From the NCBI GenBank assembly GCA_013815385.1, contig JACDGL010000004.1:124001-188000 (forward strand): a DNA stretch of 64,000 nt, given 5' to 3'. The notes under the pieces are model-generated. The model was given only the letters and a program-made list of their open reading frames with translations. It did no database searches and was not told where the DNA came from. Each line of letters starts with the position of its first letter. The first letter of the stretch is position 1. A program made the position numbers and the translations under genes. This document shows, one piece after another, positions 8,406 through 17,285 of this stretch. Source of the DNA: Taibaiella sp. Lineage in GTDB: Bacteria > Bacteroidota > Bacteroidia > Chitinophagales > Chitinophagaceae.

Positions 8406-9593
8406 TTACCCGTCTCTTCGCCTGGTAGCAACAGAATGCTTATTAGCATTGCGCACCTTCATTAGCGACATTACCTGCCAGAACATAAACTTAGGTATAT
8501 TTTTTAGCGACCTGTATATTTTCTCGTTGGTATGGCCCTTTGCTAGCGCTAACAGAAACCCGCATATGAACAGACCAATACCTGCAGCCCAAATAGCAGC
8601 TGCTATAGGCGCTATAAATAAATTAATAAAAAGAAACAATATCGATAGTATTAGAAATATAAATAAGGGGGGGCGTAATAAAATTATCCCGAACAATAAC
8701 TCATTCCAGTTAAACCGTACAATCCCTTTCCCGATCAGATTGAACCCAAACTTAAAATACTTGAACCAGGTATTTATCCATCTTGCACGCTGCTTCACCA
8801 GTTGGTCGGCGTGTGTTGTCTTCTCATCATATACGATCGCATCTCCTGCAAAAGCTATCCGTTTGCCACTGTTTACTATATGGTATTGCAGCACCTTATC
8901 AAAACCCGCTCCTGTTATATCAAGGCTTTCCAGGGAGTCTTTGTACAATTGGGTGGTAAATGCCATTCCAGAGCCTGCAAGGGTAGCAGAAGAGCCTGCT
9001 TCAAAAAGCATTTTACCATCGTAGAAATGGTAATAAATGTCGCGTGCTGCATCCAGACAGGCATAGGTAGTATCCAGGTTTTTTGCATCCCTTCTTCCCT
9101 GCACTGCTATAAATCCTTTATCAAATTCTTTATTTAGTTGGTTCAGGTACTCTTTGTCCGCCAGATTGTCGCTGTCTATAATAGTTAGTCTTTCATGAGC
9201 CCTTACAAATCTATTGATCGCATAGAAATGAGATCGCGTATTACTGGCAAGTGTTTGTTCAGGCCTTAATACGACCACTCGATTGTCTTCAAACTGAAGA
9301 TTTGTTATATCACATTTATCGGCAACTATGTAGATGATGTAGTTAGTATAATTAAGCTTCAGTAATGACAAAACAACCGCGTGTAGCATATGGGTTTGTT
9401 CATACGCTGTTACGATAATTCCGTAATCGGCTTCTGTGTTAATTGGGAGGCTTTTCTTATCTGTGTGAGTAAATAATTTCCGTAAAAGGAAGAATATGTA
9501 TAATATCAAAGGGAACACAAGGTTATACCCAATGCATAGCTGCAGCACTAACCATATGATATGTAATGCGCTATTGTGCATCATCCTCGTCAT
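8406..9593 (-). CDS. Membrane-bound processive-type glycosyltransferase family 2
   Basis: A 395-residue protein with an N-terminal helix (about residues 13-36), a cytoplasmic GT-A domain and two or three C-terminal helices (about 305-355). Catalytic signatures are IIDSDN (DxD-like, near residue 138), GAGFDK, and QRARW, the QxxRW motif of cellulose- and hyaluronan-synthase-like GT2 enzymes. Such proteins polymerise or add sugar at the membrane with a UDP- or GDP-sugar. The gene follows the chain-length protein with 2 bases between them. No PilZ domain is present, so direct c-di-GMP control is not indicated. Confidence 0.87.
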   Translation of the reverse strand: MTRMMHNSALHIIWLVLQLCIGYNLVFPLILYIFFLLRKLFTHTDKKSLPINTEADYGIIVTAYEQTHMLHAVVLSLLKLNYTNYIIYIVADKCDITNLQFEDNRVVVLRPEQTLASNTRSHFYAINRFVRAHERLTIIDSDNLADKEYLNQLNKEFDKGFIAVQGRRDAKNLDTTYACLDAARDIYYHFYDGKMLFEAGSSATLAGSGMAFTTQLYKDSLESLDITGAGFDKVLQYHIVNSGKRIAFAGDAIVYDEKTTHADQLVKQRARWINTWFKYFKFGFNLIGKGIVRFNWNELLFGIILLRPPLFIFLILSILFLFINLFIAPIAAAIWAAGIGLFICGFLLALAKGHTNEKIYRSLKNIPKFMFWQVMSLMKVRNANKHSVATRRRDG

Positions 9594-9595
9594 TA

Positions 9596-11758
9596 TTAAC
9601 TATTTTTTACCGGCAGGGCATTATCAGGAATTTTATTCAATACAAATCCTGAAAATTTATCTCCCAGACTTTTCAGATATTCAACCTGCGGGGCTTTTGC
9701 ATGGTTGAGCTGCGAACCCGCTTCATATACTGTTACAACCTTATCAGCAAATGCTATCCATTCTTTCGCATTGCTTATCCCTTCCAGCGAGGTCGTTTCT
9801 ATTAATATTATATCAAACTTTGCCCTCAGTTCTTCCATTCTATGCACTACAGCATCGTAATTATTAATCTCCAATACAGAGCTATCACCACCCTTATTGC
9901 CCAGTATATTAATAGACACATCACCAAGGGTAAAATCCATGTTGTCACTCCCTCTCAGATATTCTTCTATAGAGTTGCTGGTCTCATTAAGTTTGGTAAT
10001 GTCAGGCTGCTTAAAGTTTCCATCTATTACCAGCACATCCTTCAGCATGCGCGATAATGCATAGGCAAGGCTTATGGTTACAAAAGTTTTGCCTTCGCCG
10101 TGCACCATACTTGTTATAGCTACCACTTTCCCCTTGCCCAGGTCACTCTCTACTTCAAAGCGCAATGACCTTAGCAGGTCTTTGAATGTGCGCATTGGTT
10201 TTGTGGGCGAGGGATTATTCCATATCTGGTTTATATCCAGCCGGCCTCTTTCCAGATTCAGGTATCCTATCACCGGCAACCCGGAAGCATTCGCAAGCTG
10301 TGCAGGAGTACTAATAGAGCGATCGAAATAAAAGAGTACAAAAAATACCAAAACGCAGAAAACAAAACTGATGATGCCTGATAATATCACCAGAAGCATT
10401 TTTTTACCTGGTTTCAGATCACCAGGCATGGCGCGCTCTACCAGTTTTATTGTTCGCGAAGATGTCGATTCTATACTTGCCTGGTTATATTTTTGCAGCA
10501 CATCCAGGTATTCTTTACTGGCTATATCTATTTCGCTCTCGCTCGATTGTATTACGGCCTCATTAGGTACTAGTATGTCCAGCTTTTCATTCAACCGGGC
10601 CAGTTCCCCATTTACAGATTGTACACTATTCTTTGCCAGTTCCAGCGCCAGTTCCAGGTTCATTTTTTGTGTTACCAGGTTTTCCTTCATCACTAAAGGG
10701 CTATACAGGTATTTATCTGACGCCTGCATTATCTGTGCATTCAGCTTGCCTTGCAAAGAGTCCATCATACTCTTATACTTAGGGTCAAAGCCGCTTTGCA
10801 CATAATCCTGGTTTACTAGTTTTATCTGTTCTTTCGTTTGTACAATCTCTGTATTGATGCTGCTTATTGCACTCTCCAAATACTTCCTATCCTCAGGGTT
10901 AAATTTTTCATCGATAGTTTTCAGCGCGGCTGTATTAGCTATGATGTCTCTTTGCGCCTGTTCTTTGCGTGTTTCAAAATCCGCTATTTGTCCATACAGG
11001 GTTTTTGCCTGATCATTCATGTTAAGCACCCTGTTTTTGATCTTATAGTCTTTCAGCGCAGAAGTCTTATTTATCATGATAGCCTGCTTTTGCTTTAGCA
11101 GGCTATCGTAAAAGCTTACAGCTTTATTCTTGTTTTCCTTATTCTGTGTATTGTAATAAGTAATAAACTCATTACAGAGGGTATTAACTACAAATGCTGA
11201 AAGGTTAGGATTTTCCGATTCGAATTCTACATTAATGAAATCACTGTTCCCTACTCTATATACAGTCAGCTTCCTATTCAGCGATTCATTATCATATCCC
11301 ATCGATTTCATCAGCTTGTACAATCCATTCTCATCATTGTTCCAGAGAGAGAGTTCATCCATGGTTGCATACTTAGTTCTGTAAGTATTTATAGCATGCT
11401 GTAATGCAGATTGATTCAATTCCTTTACCAGCTTACTGGGTTTTCTGAAAGCTGAATCTTTACCAAGATCATGCAGCATCAACTTATAGGAAACCTGGTT
11501 CTGAATTTTTTTGGAAAGGATTATCTGATTCAGGTTTTCGAATTCCTGATTTATTTTATATTCCTGGTCAAAAGTGCCTGCTATGGTAAATACCTGTTGC
11601 GATTTATCTACAAGGCCAGTAGCTATGCGCGTATTGGAAACAAAAACATCAGCGATATTACGAACGAGGAAAAAAGTAGCGATGACTGTAATAAGCGGTA
11701 TCACAATCAATGTAATCTTCCGCCTGTAGAGAAACTTAAAAAACTCAAGTAATTCCAT
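9596..11758 (-). CDS. Polysaccharide co-polymerase (Wzz) with degenerate BY-kinase domain
   Basis: A 720-residue inner-membrane protein. The Wzz part has helices at about residues 14-34 and 454-478, with a long periplasmic coiled-coil region between them (about 200-440). The C-terminal cytoplasmic domain resembles bacterial tyrosine kinases: Walker A is TSMVHGEGKT (549-558). However, the A-prime motif reads VLVIDGNF, lacking the second aspartate, and the Walker B reads IILIETTS, with Glu instead of Asp. No tyrosine cluster ends the protein. It should control chain length and bridge to export, but kinase activity is doubtful. Its ATG overlaps the stop of the TolC-like gene upstream, indicating translational coupling. 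Confidence 0.87.
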   Translation of the reverse strand: MELLEFFKFLYRRKITLIVIPLITVIATFFLVRNIADVFVSNTRIATGLVDKSQQVFTIAGTFDQEYKINQEFENLNQIILSKKIQNQVSYKLMLHDLGKDSAFRKPSKLVKELNQSALQHAINTYRTKYATMDELSLWNNDENGLYKLMKSMGYDNESLNRKLTVYRVGNSDFINVEFESENPNLSAFVVNTLCNEFITYYNTQNKENKNKAVSFYDSLLKQKQAIMINKTSALKDYKIKNRVLNMNDQAKTLYGQIADFETRKEQAQRDIIANTAALKTIDEKFNPEDRKYLESAISSINTEIVQTKEQIKLVNQDYVQSGFDPKYKSMMDSLQGKLNAQIMQASDKYLYSPLVMKENLVTQKMNLELALELAKNSVQSVNGELARLNEKLDILVPNEAVIQSSESEIDIASKEYLDVLQKYNQASIESTSSRTIKLVERAMPGDLKPGKKMLLVILSGIISFVFCVLVFFVLFYFDRSISTPAQLANASGLPVIGYLNLERGRLDINQIWNNPSPTKPMRTFKDLLRSLRFEVESDLGKGKVVAITSMVHGEGKTFVTISLAYALSRMLKDVLVIDGNFKQPDITKLNETSNSIEEYLRGSDNMDFTLGDVSINILGNKGGDSSVLEINNYDAVVHRMEELRAKFDIILIETTSLEGISNAKEWIAFADKVVTVYEAGSQLNHAKAPQVEYLKSLGDKFSGFVLNKIPDNALPVKNS

Positions 11759-12429
11759 TATTTAATATCTTCTAACTTTGCACCCAACAATTCTTCAAGG
11801 TTAGCTTTAGCAACTAAATATTCCGTTTCTGCTGTAATCTTTTCTTCTCCGTGGCCTGTATACATGATCAAGGCCATGTCGTAATTATTAAGTGTTTCTT
11901 CGCCTTTTTCAAATTTATACTTGGTATTCTTCAATACGGTTTCCGCATCTATCAACGACTGGGATTTCATCTTCAGTATCGCCGTTCGCTGAATATACGC
12001 AAAATATCTTTGCTTTATCTGCGATTCTATATTCAGATCATTGGCTTGTTTTTCATACTTGGCTATCTTCAGATCATCCTTTGCCTGCTTTACGGTAAAT
12101 GGCTTTTGAAGCAATGAACCTACATTTAGGAAAAACCCAAGTTGATAGCCTCCTAAAGGCCCCACGGTTGTAACTGTAGTTGTTGGGAATGGTGTATAAT
12201 TGTACGAAAGGGTTAATGCATCAGCGTAAGATATCTTGGCTTTATTCACTGTGGTGCGTGCCTCACTAATGCGCACATCATATGATTTGGATCTTGGATA
12301 ATTCGCTTTTGCGTAAGCTATAAGCCTTTCCAGATAAGGGTAAGAAATATCCTGAAGCATAGACTCCTGCGCCCTCACTACATTGAAAGACAGGATAATT
12401 GCAATAAATGCAAAATAGGTTAGCCTCAT
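11758..12429 (-). CDS. TolC-family-like outer membrane protein, half length
   Basis: A 223-residue exported protein: residues 1-20 are a signal peptide ending near VRAQES. The rest is largely helical with a central beta-like segment (LSYNYTPFPTTTVT, GGYQLGFFLNVGSLL) and alternating long amphipathic helices, the layout of one TolC repeat. Normal TolC proteins have two such repeats and about 430 residues, so this is a half-size version that would need to form a higher oligomer or a different structure. It overlaps the chain-length gene by one base. No Wza/OPX gene is visible in the locus, so this may supply the outer membrane part of export; that is inference. Confidence 0.72.
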   Translation of the reverse strand: MRLTYFAFIAIILSFNVVRAQESMLQDISYPYLERLIAYAKANYPRSKSYDVRISEARTTVNKAKISYADALTLSYNYTPFPTTTVTTVGPLGGYQLGFFLNVGSLLQKPFTVKQAKDDLKIAKYEKQANDLNIESQIKQRYFAYIQRTAILKMKSQSLIDAETVLKNTKYKFEKGEETLNNYDMALIMYTGHGEEKITAETEYLVAKANLEELLGAKLEDIK

Positions 12430-12467
12430 TAAGAATGCAATTTAAGCAAAATTCTTTCTGAAACCTA

Positions 12468-13562
12468 CTATACTGCCTCCTTTTGAAACATAGCAGGAAA
12501 GGTTTTGAGTAGTATTTTCATGTCCAGCCATATAGAATAATTCTGAGCATAAAAGTTATCCAGCTTCTTTCGCTCACGTTCAGACATATCTTCCTTACCC
12601 CGACGGCTTATCTGCCATAGCCCTGTAAGGCCTGCAGGTGCCAGGAAGCGCCATGACCAGTCTTGCGATGTAAGCATTTCGGCTTCATAAAGTGGCAATG
12701 GCCTGTTGCCCACTGTAGACATATCGCCCTTGAATATGTTTACTAGTTGTGGTAGTTCATCTATGCTCGTCTTTCTGATGAATCTCCCTATTCTAGTAAT
12801 GCGCGGATCATTCTTGAACTTTACAAATGTTGATTTGACATCTTTCCCCTCAGCAGCATATTGATTCAATGCAGCAAGTTCGGCAATGCGTTTATCGGCG
12901 TCTGCCCGCATAGAGCGGAATTTGTAGAAATCAAATATTTTGTATCCTGTACCTACCCGTTTGCTTTTATAAATGATAGGCCCCTTCGATTCTAACCTGA
13001 TGAGTATAGCCACTATCAGAAATAATGGGGATAACAATAACAGCAGTACACCAGAAAAAATTACATCGAATGCCCTTTTTACCGATGGCACTTTAAAGGA
13101 AATTACCGTTTGGTCGGATAATTTATCAAGGCTTGGACGTATGAGTTTGAACTTAACCAGGAACACAAGACGTTCTGAAATATGGTCAATGTTGTAAGGC
13201 GCTTTATAGAAATCATGCACCCTAAGTTTTTTAGCTTTTATCAGCCATTCAGGATTATCTCTTGGCGTCAGAAGCACTATTAACAACCCCTTCAGCATCA
13301 TGTTCTTTTGTATTGTTTCTACCAGTGCAAAGGCAAGCCCCTGTTCATCTATTTCTATCAGAACTATCTCCGGCAGAGATATTAAAGACTGATTGAGCAA
13401 ATAGTTCTCAAGGCTCTTAAGAGTAGGGGTTTCATAAACCTGGAAAAACGGCGCTATCTTTTGCAATGCATCCCGGGTTATCTCGTTGCCGGCACATGCA
13501 GCCACCCTAACGCTGTTAGCATTATAACTCCAGTCAGCTTGCTGCATGGGTGCGTTTTGCAT
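12468..13562 (-). CDS. Phosphoglycosyl transferase (sugar transferase) with receiver-like N-terminal domain
   Basis: A 364-residue protein. Residues about 161-364 are a bacterial sugar transferase: KRAFDVIFSG, one hydrophobic re-entrant helix (168-190), FYKFRSM, then TSIDELPQL with the catalytic Asp-Glu pair, and VGNRPLP. It should put the first sugar-phosphate on undecaprenyl phosphate. Residues about 17-138 do not resemble the usual transmembrane part of WcaJ/WbaP; they follow a receiver fold: EIVLIEID (65-72, beta 3), LLIVLLTP (93-100, beta 4) and DFYKAPY (K120, beta 5), but the phospho-acceptor position is not a clean Asp. The start at 13562 overlaps the receiver gene by 29 bases; a second Met at codon 6 is an alternative. 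Confidence 0.88.
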   Translation of the reverse strand: MQNAPMQQADWSYNANSVRVAACAGNEITRDALQKIAPFFQVYETPTLKSLENYLLNQSLISLPEIVLIEIDEQGLAFALVETIQKNMMLKGLLIVLLTPRDNPEWLIKAKKLRVHDFYKAPYNIDHISERLVFLVKFKLIRPSLDKLSDQTVISFKVPSVKRAFDVIFSGVLLLLLSPLFLIVAILIRLESKGPIIYKSKRVGTGYKIFDFYKFRSMRADADKRIAELAALNQYAAEGKDVKSTFVKFKNDPRITRIGRFIRKTSIDELPQLVNIFKGDMSTVGNRPLPLYEAEMLTSQDWSWRFLAPAGLTGLWQISRRGKEDMSERERKKLDNFYAQNYSIWLDMKILLKTFPAMFQKEAV

Positions 13563-13923
13563 TAAGTATGTTTGAGATTGTCTCTTTCAGCAATGTAGGG
13601 TTAAATGGCTTTGAGATGGTACCATCAACAGTAAAGGGCATATTTTGTATCACACTTTGCATGTCTTCTGATCCTGATAGTACTACCACAGGTGTTTCTT
13701 CATAAAACCCACTGATTTTCAGGTTTCTCACAAATGATGAACCATCCAGGTAGGGCATCTGAAGGTCAGAAATAATAAGGTCAGGAAAATTACCTTCTTC
13801 AAGCCAACGGAAGGCTTCAATTCCGTTCTGCTTACAGATGACACTATACTTCTCAGACATTATGATTTCAAGAAGCTTTGATATTACCGGGTCATCATCA
13901 ACAATTAATATCTGTTCTCTCAT
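13534..13923 (-). CDS. Stand-alone response regulator receiver protein
   Basis: A 129-residue single-domain receiver. It has the acidic pocket VDDDP (D9-D11), the phospho-acceptor D53 in IISDLQMP, the serine S83 of VLSGS and K105 in ISKPF, so phosphorylation is expected. There is no output domain. The gene opens the minus-strand polysaccharide run, and its 3' end overlaps the sugar transferase gene by 29 bases, so the two proteins are likely made together. A direct protein contact with the receiver-like domain of that transferase is an attractive inference. The cognate histidine kinase is not in the window. Confidence 0.93.
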   Translation of the reverse strand: MREQILIVDDDPVISKLLEIIMSEKYSVICKQNGIEAFRWLEEGNFPDLIISDLQMPYLDGSSFVRNLKISGFYEETPVVVLSGSEDMQSVIQNMPFTVDGTISKPFNPTLLKETISNILNAKRTHAAS

Positions 13924-14159
13924 TTACAGATCCGAATAAATTTGTAATCGTTTGTAAATTAGTGCATGTCTATCAATAATAAAAGCATTACGTGTAAAAC
14001 GAATATTATTTCTTTTATCAATTTGCAACATTATTACTTTCACCACAATTTACTGAGGTAAAAAACAACATTAGTATATCTTTAGTGGAGTTTTACAGCA
14101 TCCATATACGAATACTAACCGTTGTTAAGATTTGCCGGGGCAAAAATTAAAATCATTCG
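13924..14159. other. Divergent intergenic region of the polysaccharide locus
   Basis: These 236 AT-rich bases separate the minus-strand receiver/sugar-transferase operon from the plus-strand acyltransferase and must carry both promoters. I see no exact TAnnTTTG box for either direction. A short palindrome, TTTGCC-GG-GGCAAA, lies at about 14131-14144, just upstream of the acyltransferase. No reading frame worth calling is present. Confidence 0.5.
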
Positions 14160-14780
14160 ATGGCGTTAAAAGAGCTTATTAAAGAGAATGAACAATTGAA
14201 AAAGTTCATTCATTATTTGCTGGTCCCAAAGCGTGAGGCGCGTCCGCGTGCTTGGGTAAAGTGGTTTGTAAACCCTTTCTACCATCAAAAAGGCAAAGGC
14301 GCTGTTATCCGCAGGCGGGTAAGGCTCGATGTACTACCCTTCAACCGGTTCGTTCTTGGGGAATATTCAACCGTTGAAGATTTTAGTACAGTAAATAATG
14401 GTGTTGGCGATGTAGTTATAGGCCATCATACGCTGGTAGGTATGGGCAATGTGATCATTGGCCCGGTTACCATTGGAAATAATGTTATAATGGCGCAGAA
14501 TATTGTTGCCAGCGGCCTAAATCACACATACGATAATATTGAAGCTCCGATACATGCACAGGGTGTTACCACAGCCCCGATAACCATAGAGGACGATTGC
14601 TGGATAGGAGCTAATGTGGTCATCACGGCAGGCACTACAATCGGCAGGCACAGCGTGGTGGCTGGCGGCGCAGTAGTTACAAAAGATGTGCCCCCTTACT
14701 GCGTGGCGGCAGGTAATCCTGCCCGTATCATACGCCGTTATGATGTGGATAAAAAGGAATGGCTGAAAGAACAGCAATAG
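14160..14780 (+). CDS. Hexapeptide-repeat acyltransferase (LbH family)
   Basis: A 206-residue protein with a helical N-terminus and a left-handed beta-helix from about residue 60. Repeats such as VVIGHHTLVGMGNVIIG and ITIEDDCWIGANVVITAG are clear, with the active-site type His in NHTYDN. The end, VTKDVPPYCVAAGNPARII, is the standard tail of WcaF/CysE-like O-acetyltransferases. It should acetylate a sugar using acetyl-CoA, decorating the polysaccharide made by the adjacent locus. The gene is transcribed away from that operon, and its stop is one base from the stop of the convergent gene. Confidence 0.88.
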   Translation: MALKELIKENEQLKKFIHYLLVPKREARPRAWVKWFVNPFYHQKGKGAVIRRRVRLDVLPFNRFVLGEYSTVEDFSTVNNGVGDVVIGHHTLVGMGNVIIGPVTIGNNVIMAQNIVASGLNHTYDNIEAPIHAQGVTTAPITIEDDCWIGANVVITAGTTIGRHSVVAGGAVVTKDVPPYCVAAGNPARIIRRYDVDKKEWLKEQQ

Positions 14781-14781
14781 A

Positions 14782-15117
14782 TCAGTATTTAGAAAGGTAA
14801 TATTCCCTGTCAAACTTTATATCGCGGTTTGCAAGATAAGTACGTATATCGCAATAAGGGGGTGCTTCATCAGCCTTACTATTGCCTATGATAACTACAT
14901 CGTAATATGGTACGTAATAATTGCTTAAAGCCTTGGCTGCACTCCCGACTGACATATAGTTATTAATAAACATCCATTTGTTAATATCATCAAATGGCGA
15001 TACCACTACACACGCTACAATGTGGTTGGAATAATCTCGGTAAAAATGTTCATTTACGAGGTATTGAAAATCTCTGCAAATAGCTCGCGCTTGGGTAAGT
15101 GTAAAGGCCAGGTTCAT
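14782..15117 (-). CDS. Hypothetical protein, 111 residues
   Basis: The product is not recognised. It is a small soluble protein with no signal peptide or membrane helix, rich in aromatic residues (many Tyr and Phe), with an alternating pattern such as NHIVACVVVSPFDD and YDVVIIGNSKADE suggesting a small alpha/beta fold. It lies tail to tail with the acyltransferase gene (one base between stops) and head to head with pheS. The reading frame is long for the gap and its composition matches neighbours, so I take it as a real gene. Function unknown. Confidence 0.65.
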   Translation of the reverse strand: MNLAFTLTQARAICRDFQYLVNEHFYRDYSNHIVACVVVSPFDDINKWMFINNYMSVGSAAKALSNYYVPYYDVVIIGNSKADEAPPYCDIRTYLANRDIKFDREYYLSKY

Positions 15118-15200
15118 TAATAATATGGGGTATTACGCTTGTTAGCAATATTATTTTGTTTGGCCGTTTCTGAGGGAATAATGAAGATACAGGAACAATC

Positions 15201-15231
15201 TTTATTTCAAAACTATTTACAATTATATTTG
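15201..15231 (+). promoter_or_regulatory. pheS promoter with -7 box next to the start codon
   Basis: TATATTTG at 15224-15231 matches the Bacteroidota -7 box TAnnTTTG. TTTA at 15201-15204, 19 bases upstream, is one mismatch from the -33 TTTG. Only 4 bases separate the box from the pheS ATG at 15236, so transcription probably begins at or within a few bases of the start codon. Confidence 0.65.
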
Positions 15232-15235
15232 CGCT

Positions 15236-16261
15236 ATGGATGCTTTACAGCAACAATTGCAGGTTTATGAGCAGGAGATAAACGAATTCGATCCGGCCGA
15301 TGCAGCCGCACTGGAACAATATCGCATCAGGTTCCTGGGTACCAAAGGAATAGTGAAGCAAGTATGGGGCGAGATGAAAAATGTGCCTGTAGATAAAAAG
15401 AGAGATGCTGGGCAACTTCTCAATTCCTTTAAACAACTGGCTGAAGCCCGATATGAACAGTATGCGCACATGCTAAACACCGTAGATAAAAAAAGTGCCG
15501 TAGCTGATATTTCACTGCCCGGCACTCCATTGCCTACAGGTACCCGCCATCCGTTAAGAGTAACTGAGAACGAGATCATTTCAATATTTGAGAAGATAGG
15601 GTTTAGCGTAGCTACAGGCCCTGAAATAGAAGATGACTGGCATAATTTCACTTCGCTGAATATGCCCGAGCATCATCCTGCACGCGATATGCAGGATACC
15701 TTTTATGTATCACAAAACCCCGACTGGGTATTACGTACCCATACATCATCGGTGCAGGCACGCATACTGGAGCAGCAAAAACCACCTGTAAGGGTAATTT
15801 GTCCTGGCAGGGTGTACCGTAACGAAACAATAAGTGCACGGGCTCATTGTTTTTTTCACCAGGCAGAAGGTTTATATGTAGATAAAGATGTATCATTTGC
15901 TGACCTGAAACAGACACTCTATTATTTTGTTACAGAAATGTTTGGGGCAGATACAAAGGTGCGCTTTCGTCCTTCCTATTTTCCCTTTACTGAGCCTAGT
16001 GCTGAGATGGATATATCCTGCACAATATGTGGGGGCAAGGGTTGCAACATTTGCAAACATACCGGCTGGGTAGAGATATTGGGATGTGGTATGGTACATC
16101 CTAATATGCTGCGCAATTTTGGTATAGACCCTGAAGTTTATACCGGCTTTGCATTCGGACTAGGAATAGAGCGTATTACACAGATAAAGTACCAGGTGAA
16201 TGACCTACGCCTGTACTCCCAGAATGATATTCGCTTTTTGAAGCAATTCCAATCATTATAG
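15236..16261 (+). CDS. pheS: Phenylalanine-tRNA ligase alpha subunit
   Basis: A 341-residue class II synthetase subunit, normal length for the alpha chain. The N-terminal coiled coil (about 1-100) binds tRNA. The catalytic part has GPEIEDDWHNF, HPARDMQDTFY, motif 2 in VYRNETISARAHCFFHQAEG and motif 3 in FGLGIERI near the end. An insert with CTICGGKGCNICKH carries four cysteines and may bind zinc, as in other Bacteroidota PheS. It pairs with PheT (not in the window) to charge tRNA-Phe. The ATG follows a -7 promoter box by only 4 bases. Confidence 0.97.
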   Translation: MDALQQQLQVYEQEINEFDPADAAALEQYRIRFLGTKGIVKQVWGEMKNVPVDKKRDAGQLLNSFKQLAEARYEQYAHMLNTVDKKSAVADISLPGTPLPTGTRHPLRVTENEIISIFEKIGFSVATGPEIEDDWHNFTSLNMPEHHPARDMQDTFYVSQNPDWVLRTHTSSVQARILEQQKPPVRVICPGRVYRNETISARAHCFFHQAEGLYVDKDVSFADLKQTLYYFVTEMFGADTKVRFRPSYFPFTEPSAEMDISCTICGGKGCNICKHTGWVEILGCGMVHPNMLRNFGIDPEVYTGFAFGLGIERITQIKYQVNDLRLYSQNDIRFLKQFQSL

Positions 16262-16298
16262 CAGAGGTCTATATCCTCCAATAATCGTTATATAACGC

Positions 16299-17285
16299 AT
16301 GATATTATTAACCGGCGCAAGTGGTTTCCTGGGGCAGCATATGGTCCGCTACCTGTCTGCGCAGGGATGTATAGTACGTGCACTATATAATAATAACCAG
16401 CCAATAAAGTCTTTATTACAATTGCCCGGGGTCTCATGGGCAAAATGCGACCTGCTTGATGTATACGATGTGGCAGCAGCAATGCAAGGCATTACCGAGG
16501 TATATCACTGCGCAGCAATAGTTTCTTTTAATCCTAAGCGAAGGGAAGAAATGCTGCATACAAATACAGAGAGTACAGCTAATATAGTTAATGAGGCACT
16601 GGCTCAGCGAGTGCGCAAATTGGTATATGTAAGTTCTGTAGCAGCCCTGGGCCGTAATGAGGGGAAACATACCGAAATAACAGAAGAAGAAGAATGGGAA
16701 GAAAGTACACGCAACTCTTTTTATGGACAGAGTAAGTACATGGCCGAAATGGAAGTATGGCGCGGTATAGCGGAAGGGTTGGATGCAGCGATTGTGAATC
16801 CTGGTATCATATTAGGCGAAGGCGACTGGAATGAAGGATCTGCTAATATTATGAAAGTTGTTTACGGTCAGTTCCCCTTCTATACCCTAGGTGTTAATGC
16901 ATGGGTAGATGTAAATGATGTGGTTAACGCCATGTACTTGTTAATGAAAAGCGCTGTGTCTGCTGAACGCTTTATTCTTAATGGGGGGAATTATAGCTAC
17001 AAGGACATATTTACCATGATGGCCGCTGCAGTTGGGCGCAAACCCCCACATATCAATGCTACACCTTTTATGACAAGCCTCGTAGCTAATTTAATGATGC
17101 TGCGAACCAGGATAACGGGCAGATCAAGCGCTATTACTAAAGAAACAGCGAGTAATGGACAGCTACGCTGTTATTATGACAATACGAAATTACCAGGCTT
17201 TATTCCCGCATTTTCATACACTCCCATACAGGATACCATTAACCGTATTGGAAAGGCATTCCTGGTAGATGTAAATAAAAAATAA
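16299..17285 (+). CDS. NAD(P)-dependent epimerase/dehydratase family protein (extended SDR)
   Basis: A 328-residue extended short-chain dehydrogenase. The nucleotide-binding motif is LLTGASGFLGQHM at the N-terminus and the catalytic YGQSK gives the YxxxK pair near residue 142. VYVSSVAALG supplies the catalytic serine. The closest feel is to dihydroflavonol-4-reductase-like or cholesterol-dehydrogenase-like NAD-dependent epimerases, rather than UDP-galactose epimerase. Substrate unknown. It begins 38 bases after pheS and is probably read from the same transcript. Confidence 0.85.
   Translation: MILLTGASGFLGQHMVRYLSAQGCIVRALYNNNQPIKSLLQLPGVSWAKCDLLDVYDVAAAMQGITEVYHCAAIVSFNPKRREEMLHTNTESTANIVNEALAQRVRKLVYVSSVAALGRNEGKHTEITEEEEWEESTRNSFYGQSKYMAEMEVWRGIAEGLDAAIVNPGIILGEGDWNEGSANIMKVVYGQFPFYTLGVNAWVDVNDVVNAMYLLMKSAVSAERFILNGGNYSYKDIFTMMAAAVGRKPPHINATPFMTSLVANLMMLRTRITGRSSAITKETASNGQLRCYYDNTKLPGFIPAFSYTPIQDTINRIGKAFLVDVNKK

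Noticed and set aside
10371-10805. Plus-strand frame of 144 codons opposite the chain-length gene
   Set aside because: Shadow frame antisense to the coiled-coil region of a well-supported gene, Ser/Ile-rich without motifs.
1-14780. Possible polysaccharide utilisation locus
   Set aside because: No SusC/SusD pair or glycoside hydrolase is present; the genes fit synthesis and export, not uptake.
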